A stretch of DNA of 64,000 nucleotides. Source: Drechslerella dactyloides. Its lineage: Eukaryota > Ascomycota > Orbiliomycetes > Orbiliales > Orbiliaceae. Both the position numbers and the translations under genes were made by a program. Each line of letters starts with the position of its first letter. The stretch's first letter is position 1. The DNA is taken from the NCBI GenBank assembly GCA_020064725.1, contig JAGTWJ010000013.1, positions 930,001-994,000 of the forward strand. The letters run 5' to 3'. The notes beneath the pieces are model-generated. The model was given only the letters and a program-made list of their open reading frames with translations, was not told the DNA's origin and ran no database searches. Shown piece by piece: positions 43,459 to 53,793 of the stretch.

Positions 43459-44892
43459 TGTAGATAAGTATTTATGTCCAATCGATGCGGTCTGCTCGAA
43501 AATATATTACAGAGTTAGCGTCGTGATCGTGGGACGGTAGCGATGGATCCTTATATATACCTTGAGTTCATCCTAGTCGACGGGATAGTGGCTAAGCTGG
43601 GGGAATCGCCCCGAGCTCTGCCTCACCCGGCGCAAGCCATCCGCATCTCTGATCTCGGATCCGTCTCCGCAGTTTCGTTTCTTGAGGACATAACGTTAGG
43701 TTGTATTCGTTCCGGCGCAGCGAGCAGCTGACCCCGCAGTTCGAGTGTCGGCGGCAGGTGGGCAGCCGGCAGGACCGCGATGCAACGCGAAAGAGTGCGA
43801 AATGCATGTCGAAGCGCACATGCAGGAATCAAAGTCGAAATGTCTCTGCCTGGCCTGCCAACCGGCGCCAGCGCTAAGCGAGCGAATGGCCGGGAACGCG
43901 CACCGGGACACAGTGGACACCGCCCCGCTGCTGCCTAGGTTCGCGGTCATGGTGTCTGTGGGGCTGGTCCGATTGATAACTATTGCACTGGTCGTCGGCG
44001 GACACCGTGGTGGTGTTTTTACTACAGCTCTGGCCATAACGTTAGTCAATTAGCCGGCAGAGTGTAACTACTCTGGTAGCGTTTTATCCACGATGTCTGA
44101 CTGCGGAGGCTTAGGATAATTGACCAGCATATGCTGGCATGGTGGTCCGAAATGTACCCGAGAATGCGAAATGTATACAGAAGTTTCAAGACAAGTATGC
44201 GGAGAGGCCATGCACTTACAGTTTGCAGCCCCGGCTTGTATCCATAGCACGACGTTGTGGAACCCAATTATATCATATATTACAGCTGCATGGGGCTGCA
44301 TTGGGACTTGCACTTGGTAGCTCCGCCACCCTCCAACTGGATGTCAATGGAGACATATATGCTACGGGTTACTAGGGTATTCCATGAATTAATAGATCTA
44401 TATGCTTACAGAGGTGAAGCGAACATTAATTAACGGTATACCGGTAGTAAGTACCAGCTGACTACAAAATCGAGACTGGAATTCGTTCACGCAAGCTTAA
44501 GGGTCTAATCCTCTGATCAGCCAATATCATGATTGATGTGGTTCTGCATGCATTTCGGTTTGCTCGATGGATCCACTACGTATCGATGCTCCAGGCTGCA
44601 AGTAGTCTAGTCTAATATTAAGAAGCTCCGCGTTGAATGTCAGTTGTGGATCTATATATCGCTGGGCACTTGACCAACATGTAGCCTAGCTAGGCTAGAA
44701 ATACAAGCTTTCCAGTTCGCCCAGGGGTGGATATTTCCCGAGTCCTCTCACAAATCCGTCCCATGTCAACAATTGCGAACGAAGCGATTGCGTGCACGTG
44801 CATAGTCTTGTATTGCTTCTTGCACGTGCACATATCGATCTAAAGGCGAGGCTACTAGTATACTTGATTGTCGGCGGAACGGTAAAAGAGAC

Positions 44893-44910
44893 GGTCTGGT
44901 TTACGAGACC
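44893..44910 (+). repeat. dispersed hairpin motif, copy 4 (reference form)
   Basis: GGTCTGGTTTACGAGACC has perfect 5-bp arms. The bases after it (AGGCG) also match those after copy 1 in the same orientation. Confidence 0.7.
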
Positions 44911-45466
44911 AGGCGGAACGGTATCGATAGGAAGTAGTCTTGGGGTAGGCGATACGGAAGCATGATTGTTTTAGTCTCGGTTCATGTTCTGCGGTATAAA
45001 TATCCCGATATATGAACTCGTTTCGCCCGGGACGATGCTGGGCCCGGGACGAATTGTCGGTGAAAAATCTGCCAGGGCAAAATCACATAATACTCGAGAT
45101 CGAGATTCAATAAAAATTCTGCGTATTCAATTCTGCCAGGACGACCGACTAGCCTGGAAAGTGCACCTGCTGACGGAAACCCGTATTACCGAGCTTTGTA
45201 ATACGAGGTTGGCGACATCATATTCCCAGACGGGAAGTGCAACGGACGCTGCGTTGCAACGTTGTGGCTACGTGACTTCTTCTCCAAGTCGGGGCGTACA
45301 GCAGCCGGGCCGACAGCGGCGGCCTCTCCGGCGGCCGTGCAAGGGCAGTTTGAGGGCGACTCTGATGTGATCTGGGACGAGAGTCGGCGGATGCTCGCCT
45401 GAGCATCGTACGATGTCGAGACGGAGGAGGAGAGCCCGGGCCGAGCGAGGCCGAATCGCGGGCTGT

Positions 45467-45571
45467 GATTGGCTGGGCCGCCGAAAAAGGCTGTCCCTGG
45501 CGCGCTGTTTCGCTGTTTCGGTTCCTTGCAGCCAGCTTTGGTGCAAGCTTTTGCGCGCCGAAATTGGCTGG
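45467..45571 (+). promoter_or_regulatory. two inverted CCAAT boxes in the ERG1 promoter
   Basis: GATTGGCTGG at 45467-45476 and AATTGGCTGG at 45562-45571 each contain ATTGG, the reverse of CCAAT, in the same extended context. They lie about 310 and 215 bases upstream of the ERG1 start. CCAAT sites are bound by the HAP/CBC complex, which takes part in fungal sterol gene control. Function here is inference. Confidence 0.4.
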
Positions 45572-45776
45572 CTCGAATCACAAGCTCGTGAAAGGGACTC
45601 TCTCGTATATATCTCGCTGCTCTCCACCGAGTCTCTTTCTCCTGGGTAGTACGCCGCCCGCCGCTCGTTTCCGTCTTCACGTCCATCTACGCTGTCCACC
45701 GCCGACGACACCTCATCGCTCCTTTCGTGCATCAATTCAGCTGCTCGTAACTCAAATCCAATCGAATCCAATCACG

Positions 45777-47514
45777 ATGGTCGGCACGCCAGAGCTGCGG
45801 GACCTCCCGCCGCCACCACCCCCAAAGCGCTCCTTCGACGTCGCCATCATCGGCGCCGGTATCATCGGCAATGCCCTCGCTGTCGCCCTCGCCCGCCAAG
45901 GCCGCGAAGTCCTACTCCTCGAGCGCGATCTCTCCGAGCCGAATCGAATCGTCGGCGAGCTGCTGCAGCCTGGCGGTGTCAAGGCGCTGGCGCAGCTGGG
46001 ACTGGAGGGTACGTCCAGCTCCTGCCCTCCTATCGTCTATAATGCATGCGAAGAGCAAGGACAGACCGGCTAACGAGAGTGTAACTGCTACTAGGCTGCC
46101 TCGAGGGCGTCGACGCCGTCCCCTGCCTGGGATACCAGGTCCGCTACCACGACCGGCCCGTGCACATCCCCTACGCCATGGAGGCGAACGGCAAGCGGCC
46201 CCAGGGACGCAGCTTCCACCACGGCCGCTTCATCCAGAAGCTCCGCGCCGCCGCCAAAGCGACCCCAGGGTACGTCTCCCCATACGTCTACCCATACGGT
46301 CTCCGTTCACGTCAATTGACCGTGTTTGCAGTGTCACGATCGTCGAAGCCACCGTGTCGAAGAACCTGATCAGGAACGCTGCATCCGGACACATCATCGG
46401 CGTCCGCTGCACCCCGCGCGGCACCAAGCATGAAATCTGCGTACGCTACCCCTTCGCATGGCTCTGCCACAAGCTTCTCTTCTAACATGTCGATTGTGGA
46501 TAGTACTTCGCGTCACTCACCGTTGCGGCCGACGGCTGCAAGTCCAACTTGCGCTCGGACTTCATATCCCGGACGCCGGACGTCAAGTCCCACTTCTTCG
46601 GCCTCGAGCTCATCGACGCCAAAATGCCGCTCAATAACCACGGCATCGTCATACTGTCCGACCGCGCTCCCGTCCTCGTCTACCAGATCGGCACCCACGA
46701 AACTCGCGCCCTCGTCGACATCCGCGGGAAACCCCCTTCGCAGACCGACGGCAGCCTCAAGTCCTACATGATCTCGACCGTCCTGCCGACCCTGCCCGAG
46801 GAGCTGCGGCCGTCGTTCAAAAAGGCCGTCGACGACAGCAAAAGCATCCGCTCCATGCCGAACCAGTGGCTACCGCCGACCGTCAACCGAACACCTGGAC
46901 TGATGCTGCTGGGCGACTCGATGAACATGCGGCATCCGCTGACAGGTGGCGGGATGACGGTCGCGTTTAACGATGCCGTCCTCATGCGGGATCTGCTGGC
47001 CGGCGTGCCGGATCTCGCGGACACGGAGCTGGTGCTGGACAAGATGGAGGAGTTTCACTACCGTCGGCGGAACCTGACGAGCGTGGTCAACATTCTCGCG
47101 CAGGCGCTGTACGCGCTGTTCGCCGCGGATGGTAAGCCCAATCGTCACCTATCGTCCGTAACTATTGTGTGAAAGCTGCTAACGATCGTAGACCCGAATT
47201 TGAAGATCCTGCAGCGCGGCTGCTTTGCGTACTTTCAGTGCGGCGGCATCTGCATCGACCACCCCGTCGGCCTGCTCTCCGGGTATGTACTTTCCTATTT
47301 TATTCATCCTGACCACTGCTAACGTATGGTTTATAGGGTCCTCCGCAAGCCGCTGGTGCTGTACGGGCACTTTTTCGCGGTGGCCTTCTACAGCATCTGG
47401 ATCATGTTCAAGACGTCGTCGCCGCTGCTGTGGCCGATCTGTCTGCTGCGCAGCTTTGCCGTATTTTACACCGCGTGCGTCGTCATCCTGCCGTACATTT
47501 GGTCCGAGCTTTGA
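45777..47514 (+). CDS. ERG1: squalene monooxygenase (squalene epoxidase), 470 aa
   Basis: There are six exons: 45777-46008, 46095-46269, 46332-46440, 46504-47131, 47192-47282 and 47337-47514. All have GT-AG borders, and the sum is 471 codons. The enzyme inserts oxygen into squalene to give 2,3-oxidosqualene, the step before lanosterol in ergosterol synthesis, at the ER and lipid droplets. It is the target of allylamine drugs. Visible marks are the FAD Rossmann motif IIGAGIIGNALAVALARQGR (residues about 24-43) and GELLQPGGVKALAQLGLEG. The FAD-binding GDSMNMRHPLTGGGMTVAFN lies in exon 4. The C-terminal hydrophobic helices (FFAVAFYSIWIMF, then FYTACVVILPYIW) end in the family's typical tail. The length is normal for the family. 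Confidence 0.96.
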
Positions 47515-48637
47515 TGCAGCGGTTGATATTATATATTACCTACTTCCTTTCGTCAGTATACACTTTTAATCAGGCGATAGACGGTGGAGGGATGGATGGA
47601 TTTCTTGTAGTATAGTTGGATATCCTGTAGCGTTTTTACGACCGGTTGCATGCGCTTGCATAGATGGGACGGATGAGTTTTTACCTAGATATCGGGAGAC
47701 AAGGCAGCTAACGAGTGATGGATCGATAGAGTACTAATGTAATACTAATACAATCACACTAATCTCATGTCATCATTATTATTGTGGGTCGTGAATCGGA
47801 AAAACAAGGTTGACGTGTTTGACGCTGAAACGAAACCGCAGCCGCATGATTCTCGGCAAACGGGACTGTCCCGCGTCGCCCAATCCACGTCGCCCCCACG
47901 CGAGCCGGCCACGTTTGAGCCCCAGCTCCTACATGTACAACTAGTCCCCTCCCTTGCTACCTATCCGTTCATTCGGCATGCATATAAATACCAACCCTGG
48001 CCGCCGTGAAATACACTAACTGCTTCGCCATGACGCGACGTCCTCGGCCACCGACTCGCGCTGGGAATTCCGGCCACGAACCCGTGGTGTCTTTGGCGGA
48101 TCGGGTGCCCCTTCTTTCCTCGGCGGGTCCAGTGACGGGCTGGGACGCCACCTTCGCGACGAGTTACTGGGTGGGATTAGCGCTTGTGCGCTATTGCCGT
48201 ACGGGTGTACATGCGTCGCTGGACCGGTGCGTTTTCGATCTATTCTACCCTTTATTCCTATTCATCGGGTTTGTATCGTATTTTATTGTCGACGGTGGCG
48301 GATGGCTGGCTGGCTGGCGATAATATTATATCGAAGGTGCACTGGCCTCCGGTTGCAAGGACCATATCATATTATATTATCGACCACCCGATGACAATAT
48401 AGCTTTTCGTATACTTGTTCGCTATGTGTAACTGACCATTACTCGTGCTACACTCTCATAGTGGCGCTATACCATCCCAGCGTACCGTTCTCTAGCTCTA
48501 TCGGCAGGTACCTCCACCGCCCGATAACGATCGAAGACAGGGAGTCGAAACGTCGCGAGCTCGACCAATCATAGGCCACTCGACTAGTTTTAAAATATCC
48601 TCGAATGAATCGTCGAAACCTCGAGCCCGCAAAAACA
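47515..48637. other. spacer between ERG1 and YVC1
   Basis: These are 1.1 kb. The left part is the ERG1 3' flank. A TATAAATA sequence (47981-47988) precedes a plus-strand frame beginning at 48006 (105 codons), but that frame has no domain or conserved look and is not called. The right part is the YVC1 promoter. Confidence 0.4.
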
Positions 48638-51308
48638 ATGGACCCTCGAGAAACGGAGCCCTTGCTCCGCGACCCCGGCTTCGGCCGCCACTTCCGCCAC
48701 TACCACGTCGAGGCCGAGCAGCCCATGTCGCTGCCCCTCGTGCCGGAGGAGGAGGAGGAAGACGAAGACGACGACGACGATGTGGCGCCTGAAACTGGCG
48801 GCATCGAGAGCGGGCAGCGGCGGAGGGGCACGCTGTCGCCGCGGATACACACGCAAGAAGAGTTGCAGCCGCATGCGCATTTGCCTGTTTACTATACCAT
48901 TCACCGGTGTGTTCCTTACTATATCCTCTCCTATTTATTCCTCTGAACGGGTATCGTTATCGAATGTGCGGTGGTGGATATAGTTGTATAAGATGGGGCT
49001 AACGTGCTGTGCAGGATACGGAATGAGGTTGTCCAGCTTATCGGTACGGTATCGACCCGCGAGGATGTCGAATGAATGAATGGAAGAAGATGAGGTTGGC
49101 TGATAAGTGGCGTACAGACGACCCGTACAGCATGTCGCAGCTGCGCGATCCGCGGATGAATACGAGCATCGTGCGGCCGCTGGTCGACAAGTACTATGAA
49201 ATGGGGGACGTCTCGATAGGTACCCATCTACCTCCTCTCCTATCTTCTACATATATACATCCATATAAGTTGGATCAATTAGATGAACGCAGCTGATATA
49301 GGAGGATGTATTCGTAGTATTCTGCCTCCTCGTCAACCGCATGCAGTTCCGCAGCGAGCAAAGCCAGCAGGTCCGCGAACAGTCCGTCAACCGCACCCGC
49401 GCCATCCTCTGCGAACTCGTCGCCAACCGCATCCTCCGCCGCTTCTCCGAAGACAACCCGGGCCCGCAAGGCCTCCTCCTCCTCGCCAACATCCTCGTCG
49501 CAGGCTTCAGTCCCTTCCAGGGCGCACCGGACAGCATCCAGCACGAGAACCTACCAAAGGACCACTGGGCCGGAAACCACCACCACCGGCACCCGGCGCT
49601 GGAAATCGCCATCGTCTCGCAGAGCAAGCTGTTCCTAGCCTCAGGTGCCTGTCAGCAAGTCGTGACGGCAATCTACATCGGTCAGATAGTGTACACGCCG
49701 TCGACGTTCATGGACATCATTCCGGACCATTACAAGCACGTGCCGATTTCGCTGTACGACCCGCGCAAGGCGCCGCTGCTGAATCAGTATCGACTCATGG
49801 TGCCGCGGACGCGGAATACGATTGAGGTGTGTGAGTTTGTGACGCTGTTGGGGCTGTACGTTTGGGTTATGATGAAGCGGCCGCAGCCGCATGAGTATCA
49901 GATTGAGGAGATGTGGTTTGGGTTGTATGCGTGCGGGTGGATTCTGGAGATGTTTGCAACGGTGCTGGAGCATGGGTGGTTCGTGTACACGCAGAACTTG
50001 TGGTCCTTCCTAGAGTGCGTATTCTCCGTTTTCCTTGCGTGGTAGGTGATGTATGTTGTAGGTGTGGGTGCTAATAGCGGAGGCAGTGTTACGTTTGCGG
50101 TGATATTTGCAGTCTACGCGGTACTCCGCCTGCACGGCTTCCGCACGGAGAGTCCCGTGCCAGGCCAGCAGGCGCTCGACGTCCTGGCCGTCGCGGCAAC
50201 GATCCTCGTCCCCCGGCTCGCCTTCAACGTCATGTCGGAAAACATGCTCTTCGTCTCCTTGCGCTCCATGATGGCCGATTTCGCCATGCTGACAGGTCTA
50301 GCCGGCTGGTGCTTCGTCGGCTTCCTCCTCTCGATGCTGTGGGTTGGCGAAGGAAAACACAACATCGTGACGGTCACAAAATGGATGTTATGGGTATGGT
50401 TCGGCCTCGACGGCACGGGCATCGACCGTTCCGGCGAGTTCCACTGGGCGCTCGGGCCGGCGCTCATGGTAACCTATGCGTTTCTCGGATACCTCTTCCT
50501 CGTCATCCTGGTGTCCATGCTCTCGACTACCTTTTCGAACCTGCACAGCGAAGCGAACGCGGAGATCCAGTTCCGCCGCGCGGTGCTGACGCTCGAGGGC
50601 GTGAAAAGCGATTCCATCTTCTCGTACGTGCCGCCGTTCAATCTGTTCGCGGTGACGTTACTGCTGCCGTTGAAATATGTGATAACGCCACGGTGGTTCC
50701 ATAAGATTAATGTGGCGTGCATACGCACGTTGAACTTGCCGGTGCTGCTGTTCCTCGCGTGGTTCGAGCGGCGCGCATGGTGGGCGCCGCGGCCGCATGT
50801 TCACAAGGTGAAGAAACTGCGACCGCAGATGGGCAAACGCGCGATCAGCATGCCGGGACTCACGCGAACCTTTAGCGCGCACGGCAATATACAAGCTGTC
50901 TTCCGCGCGGAAAGCGACCGGATCACGCGAGAGGAGGAGTTGGCGGCGGAGAGCGCGCCGGAAGACGGCAACGGCAGCTTCAATCCCGCCTACTCGATGC
51001 GCGGCCAGGACGCGCCAGGATACACCGGCGGTCGCCCGCTGGGGAGTGCCGGCAGCGGCGGGTCGTTCCGCAAGAGCGCGCGGCGCGACAGCGTTATGCC
51101 ATTTGGAGACATGATGCCGGACCAGCTTGCTATCCTGAGCACCGCCGGCGACGAGAGCGAAGCCGGCGGCGTCAAGCAGCGGGTGCAGGTATTGGAAGAC
51201 CGGCTGAAGAATATCGAGGACATGCTCGAAATCTTGGTCGCGAAGGGGCGGAAGGATAGCGACGGCGCGGGCAGCGTCAGCCGTGGTAGCATCCGCGGGG
51301 GCGTCTAA
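48638..51308 (+). CDS. YVC1: vacuolar TRP-type cation channel YVC1, 772 aa
   Basis: There are five exons: 48638-48906, 49015-49043, 49118-49219, 49318-50014 and 50087-51308. The sum is 773 codons. The protein is a fungal TRPY channel that releases calcium from the vacuole on stretch or hyperosmotic shock. The N-terminal cytosolic part contains an acidic run (EEEEEDEDDDDD) and the conserved LVNRMQFRSEQSQQ and FLASGACQQVVTAIYIGQIV. Several membrane helices lie in exon 4 (VTLLGLYVWVMM, FGLYACGWILEMFATV) and exon 5 (FAVIFAVYAVLRLHGF, then ALGPALMVTYAFLGYLFLV near the pore region). SIFSYVPPFNLFAVTLLLPL follows the pore. The C-terminus ends in a coiled coil (VQVLEDRLKNIEDMLEIL). The ATG at 48638 has a better context than the in-frame ATG at 48605. 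Confidence 0.92.
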
Positions 51309-52670
51309 CCAACCATTAAATGAATGGAAAGTTCCTTACCGGTTGGTGGAATATCGCATTGACTGATTTGGGGATTGGTATAGCAGCAGCATCAGCGAAC
51401 GAGTATGCATGCATGTATGGAGCGAGTTTGATGTACTGCATCGACGGCGTTAGCGTTTCGTGGTCATCTTGACGTTTGTTGACGTTTGAACTAGCACGGC
51501 ATCTCCGTATTTAGAATGTACCTTAGCGGGCAGATTGATCTAGTAGATACACAGCTTCATATTTATATATTTACATCATGACTAGAGTTTCACAGGCTAT
51601 ATATTACATGTCTCGTAAATCGGACAGCTGTGCGTGAAATGAATCAGGCCAAGCGCCTCAGATTCGATGCTACTATTTTATTATGCCAGGGATAGGATGG
51701 AGTGTAATCGAAGTATCGATCAGAAGAGGGGTCGGGTTAGCCAGCCTTATATACAGGTGCTCTAGATCTACGCCGGTGAGCAGCTTTTCAGATATTTCCA
51801 CACAACACCGAATTTAAATATTTACGCTGCACACCGCGCCCCTAGCTCAGAAGTACACACAAGCCCTCCACTTTTATCCACGCAGCACCTGGCTTTCAGG
51901 CTGGAGCAAACCTACGGTCAGCGAGCTACTATTTGGAAACAAAGCATTCTATGTGGTCATCCCATACACCAATGTTTGCGCATCATCTCTCTTGTATTCT
52001 CAAGCACTTAGGACTTGCTCATACCCCTCTTCCTTCATACATAAAACATCCTCCTCGAGGCCTCTTTTCTTCAGCATGCACTTAGACAGCATCGATCAAT
52101 CGGGTTCATCCGCATAGTGTATCCATGTTCACATCACAAGTTAGGGTAAGTACTAAGAAATAAATATGGTCTTACAAACTAAACCCACGCGCAGGTCAAT
52201 AAGGGGAGGTTACTGTTTATCAGGCCAAGTATAATTTTAATACTCATTTAATTCGATATAAGCAAACAAGATTCTAGACGGGGGAAGAAGGCATAGCACC
52301 ACGAGGTTAGATCACGCCGGTTCTACAATGCAATGACACGTCAAGGGATTGTTTTCTTATTATTCAAGTCAACGAGCAACTATCAAATCCAGTTTGAGGA
52401 AGGATAGGTTATGTCTCTACCTACATCCACTTATACAGGCACTCGAAATCTAATCTGTTCATTTGCATCAAAGAGTGTGACAAATACACTTCGTCCCCCA
52501 CTAGCTTCCCTGCTCTTTATCACTTTCGTCAAGTTTTTTAGCGGCGTCGTCTCCGAGTCCCACCACGCGGAGCACAGTGACGGTTTGTCTCAACCTCATC
52601 ACCATCATCGTCCTGATCACCATCATCATCTGCGAGTGCTAGGATAGACACACTATCCAAGGGGCTGCAG
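51309..52670. other. spacer, no supported gene
   Basis: These are 1.36 kb, AT-rich from about 51500. A plus-strand frame at 52411-52647 ends in a CAC/CAT run giving a His-rich peptide and is not called. Nothing else is seen. Confidence 0.4.
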
Positions 52671-53204
52671 TTAAAATCCGGATCCCATGCCGAAGCATTC
52701 CAACTTAAAGCTCCCCCCCCAACACGGCTTATTCAGTATGTAAGCTTCTCGACAGAACCACCATTGAGTCGTGTCGTCTGCTACTCCGAGAAGACCGTAG
52801 TTATATGTGAAGTCTGTCGTCGGGTTTCTATACACCCACGGGTCTGCCCAAACGGGACCAGAGAAGCCGAAATACTCATCGACCTCTGGAGACAAACGCA
52901 AAGTTATATTCTCGCCATTAGGCCGACGATGCCAGATTTCGCTTCCTGCGGTTGTTTGCCGATGTTGCCAGCGGCTCCGCCCTCTGTATGGAGGAGTGTG
53001 GGGTGAATCGGTGACATTAACCCATCCCCTGGAGGTACCCTTGTACCATCAGTCATAATATAACCATTTTCCATCCACATCCGCGGCTTCGGGGTCATTG
53101 CTGTGCACTTGCATCCGAAACCTTTTGATACTCGCGGGCCAATCTGCATAGCTGCTCGTGCCAAAGATGGCGGCTGCTGCCAATACCAAGTTTGCGATAT
53201 GCAT
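52671..53204 (-). pseudogene. secreted-protein gene with one in-frame stop
   Basis: The minus-strand frame begins at 53204 with a signal peptide (MHIANLVLAAAAIF, cleavage likely after SSYA). It continues for 51 codons to a TGA at 53051-53049, then stays open in the same frame for 126 more codons to TAA at 52671. The part after the TGA is clearly protein-like, with Trp/Tyr-rich sequence (WYKGTSRGWVNV, EYFGFSGPVWADPW) and cysteines near the end (WWFCREAYILNKPCWGG). No GT-AG pair of normal size removes the stop. It most likely was a small secreted protein of about 176 residues, inactivated by one nonsense change. Readthrough or a sequence error are alternatives. The family is not recognised. Confidence 0.6.
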
Positions 53205-53276
53205 TTTGCAGTGATTCTGCACAAATTTGTGTATATTAGCTCTCGTGTCGACAAACTGTAGTACTGATGTATAATC

Positions 53277-53370
53277 TAACGGGCTCATGGCCAGCGATAT
53301 CGGAGCCTTTGAAGGCTTCATCGATGTGAAGTTGTGTATAAATATCACACCTCAATCCACTGTAGCAGTA

Positions 53371-53404
<34 letters not shown>

Positions 53405-53505
53405 CTCAGGATCCTGCTACAGTGGATTGAGGTGTGATATTTATACACAACTTCACATCGATGAAGCCTTCAAAGGCTCCGATATCGCTGGCCATGAGCC
53501 CGTTA
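53277..53505. repeat. perfect 92-bp inverted repeat with AT-rich loop
   Basis: The left arm is 53277-53368 and the right arm 53414-53505. I compared them base by base and found no mismatch over 92 bp. The 45-base spacer is mostly (TA)n, itself self-complementary. The structure can extrude as a cruciform, or form a 92-bp RNA hairpin if transcribed. The right arm continues on the minus strand from protein-like sequence (53618-53406), so the left arm is probably the inverted duplicate. It lies 72 bases upstream of the pseudogene's start. Confidence 0.92.
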
Positions 53506-53793
53506 ACCGTACGGAATTCTCGAGCAATATCGTATGACATGTGGAGATTTCCCGTCCCGATGCCAGCTAGGCAGAGAGGTGTCCGAATATCATAATAGAA
53601 TGACTCGTCGAAAGTCATGTATTATCATGGAGAATATACGTGGGTCTTCTAAATGCCTGTGTGGACTGATATCTTGAAGATAGCTTTCGGTGGGACAGAT
53701 GGCTAACGGTAGATGACTGCGAATCGGGAATAGAGATGCTTGCATGCCGTCCGTGACTGACCCCAGCTCGACTGTTGTACGTAAAATGTACAA
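53406..53793 (-). other. two overlapping protein-like frames next to the inverted repeat
   Basis: Minus-strand frames 53793-53590 and 53618-53406 are both open and have non-random composition, for example YYDIRTPLCLAGIGTG and GLMASDIGAFEGFID. They lie in different frames and no splice sites join them convincingly. They could be remnants of one gene broken by the inverted duplication. The family is not recognised. Confidence 0.2.

Larger units (their letters stand above)
43459..45776. other. gene-free spacer upstream of ERG1
   Basis: These are about 2.3 kb without a supported gene. They contain the hairpin motif at 44893, a duplicated GCCCGGGACGA (near 45026 and 45042) and AT-rich parts around 44360-44460. 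The last 300 bases form the ERG1 promoter with two ATTGGCTGG sites. Short frames (for example 43745-44053 and 45186-45686) show no domain. Confidence 0.4.

Noticed and set aside
48006..48323. 105-codon plus frame after a TATA-like box
   Set aside because: The peptide has no domain or conserved look, and the region is adequately explained as ERG1 3' flank and YVC1 promoter.
52411..52647. 78-codon frame with His-rich end
   Set aside because: The His run comes from a CAC/CAT simple repeat. No other support.
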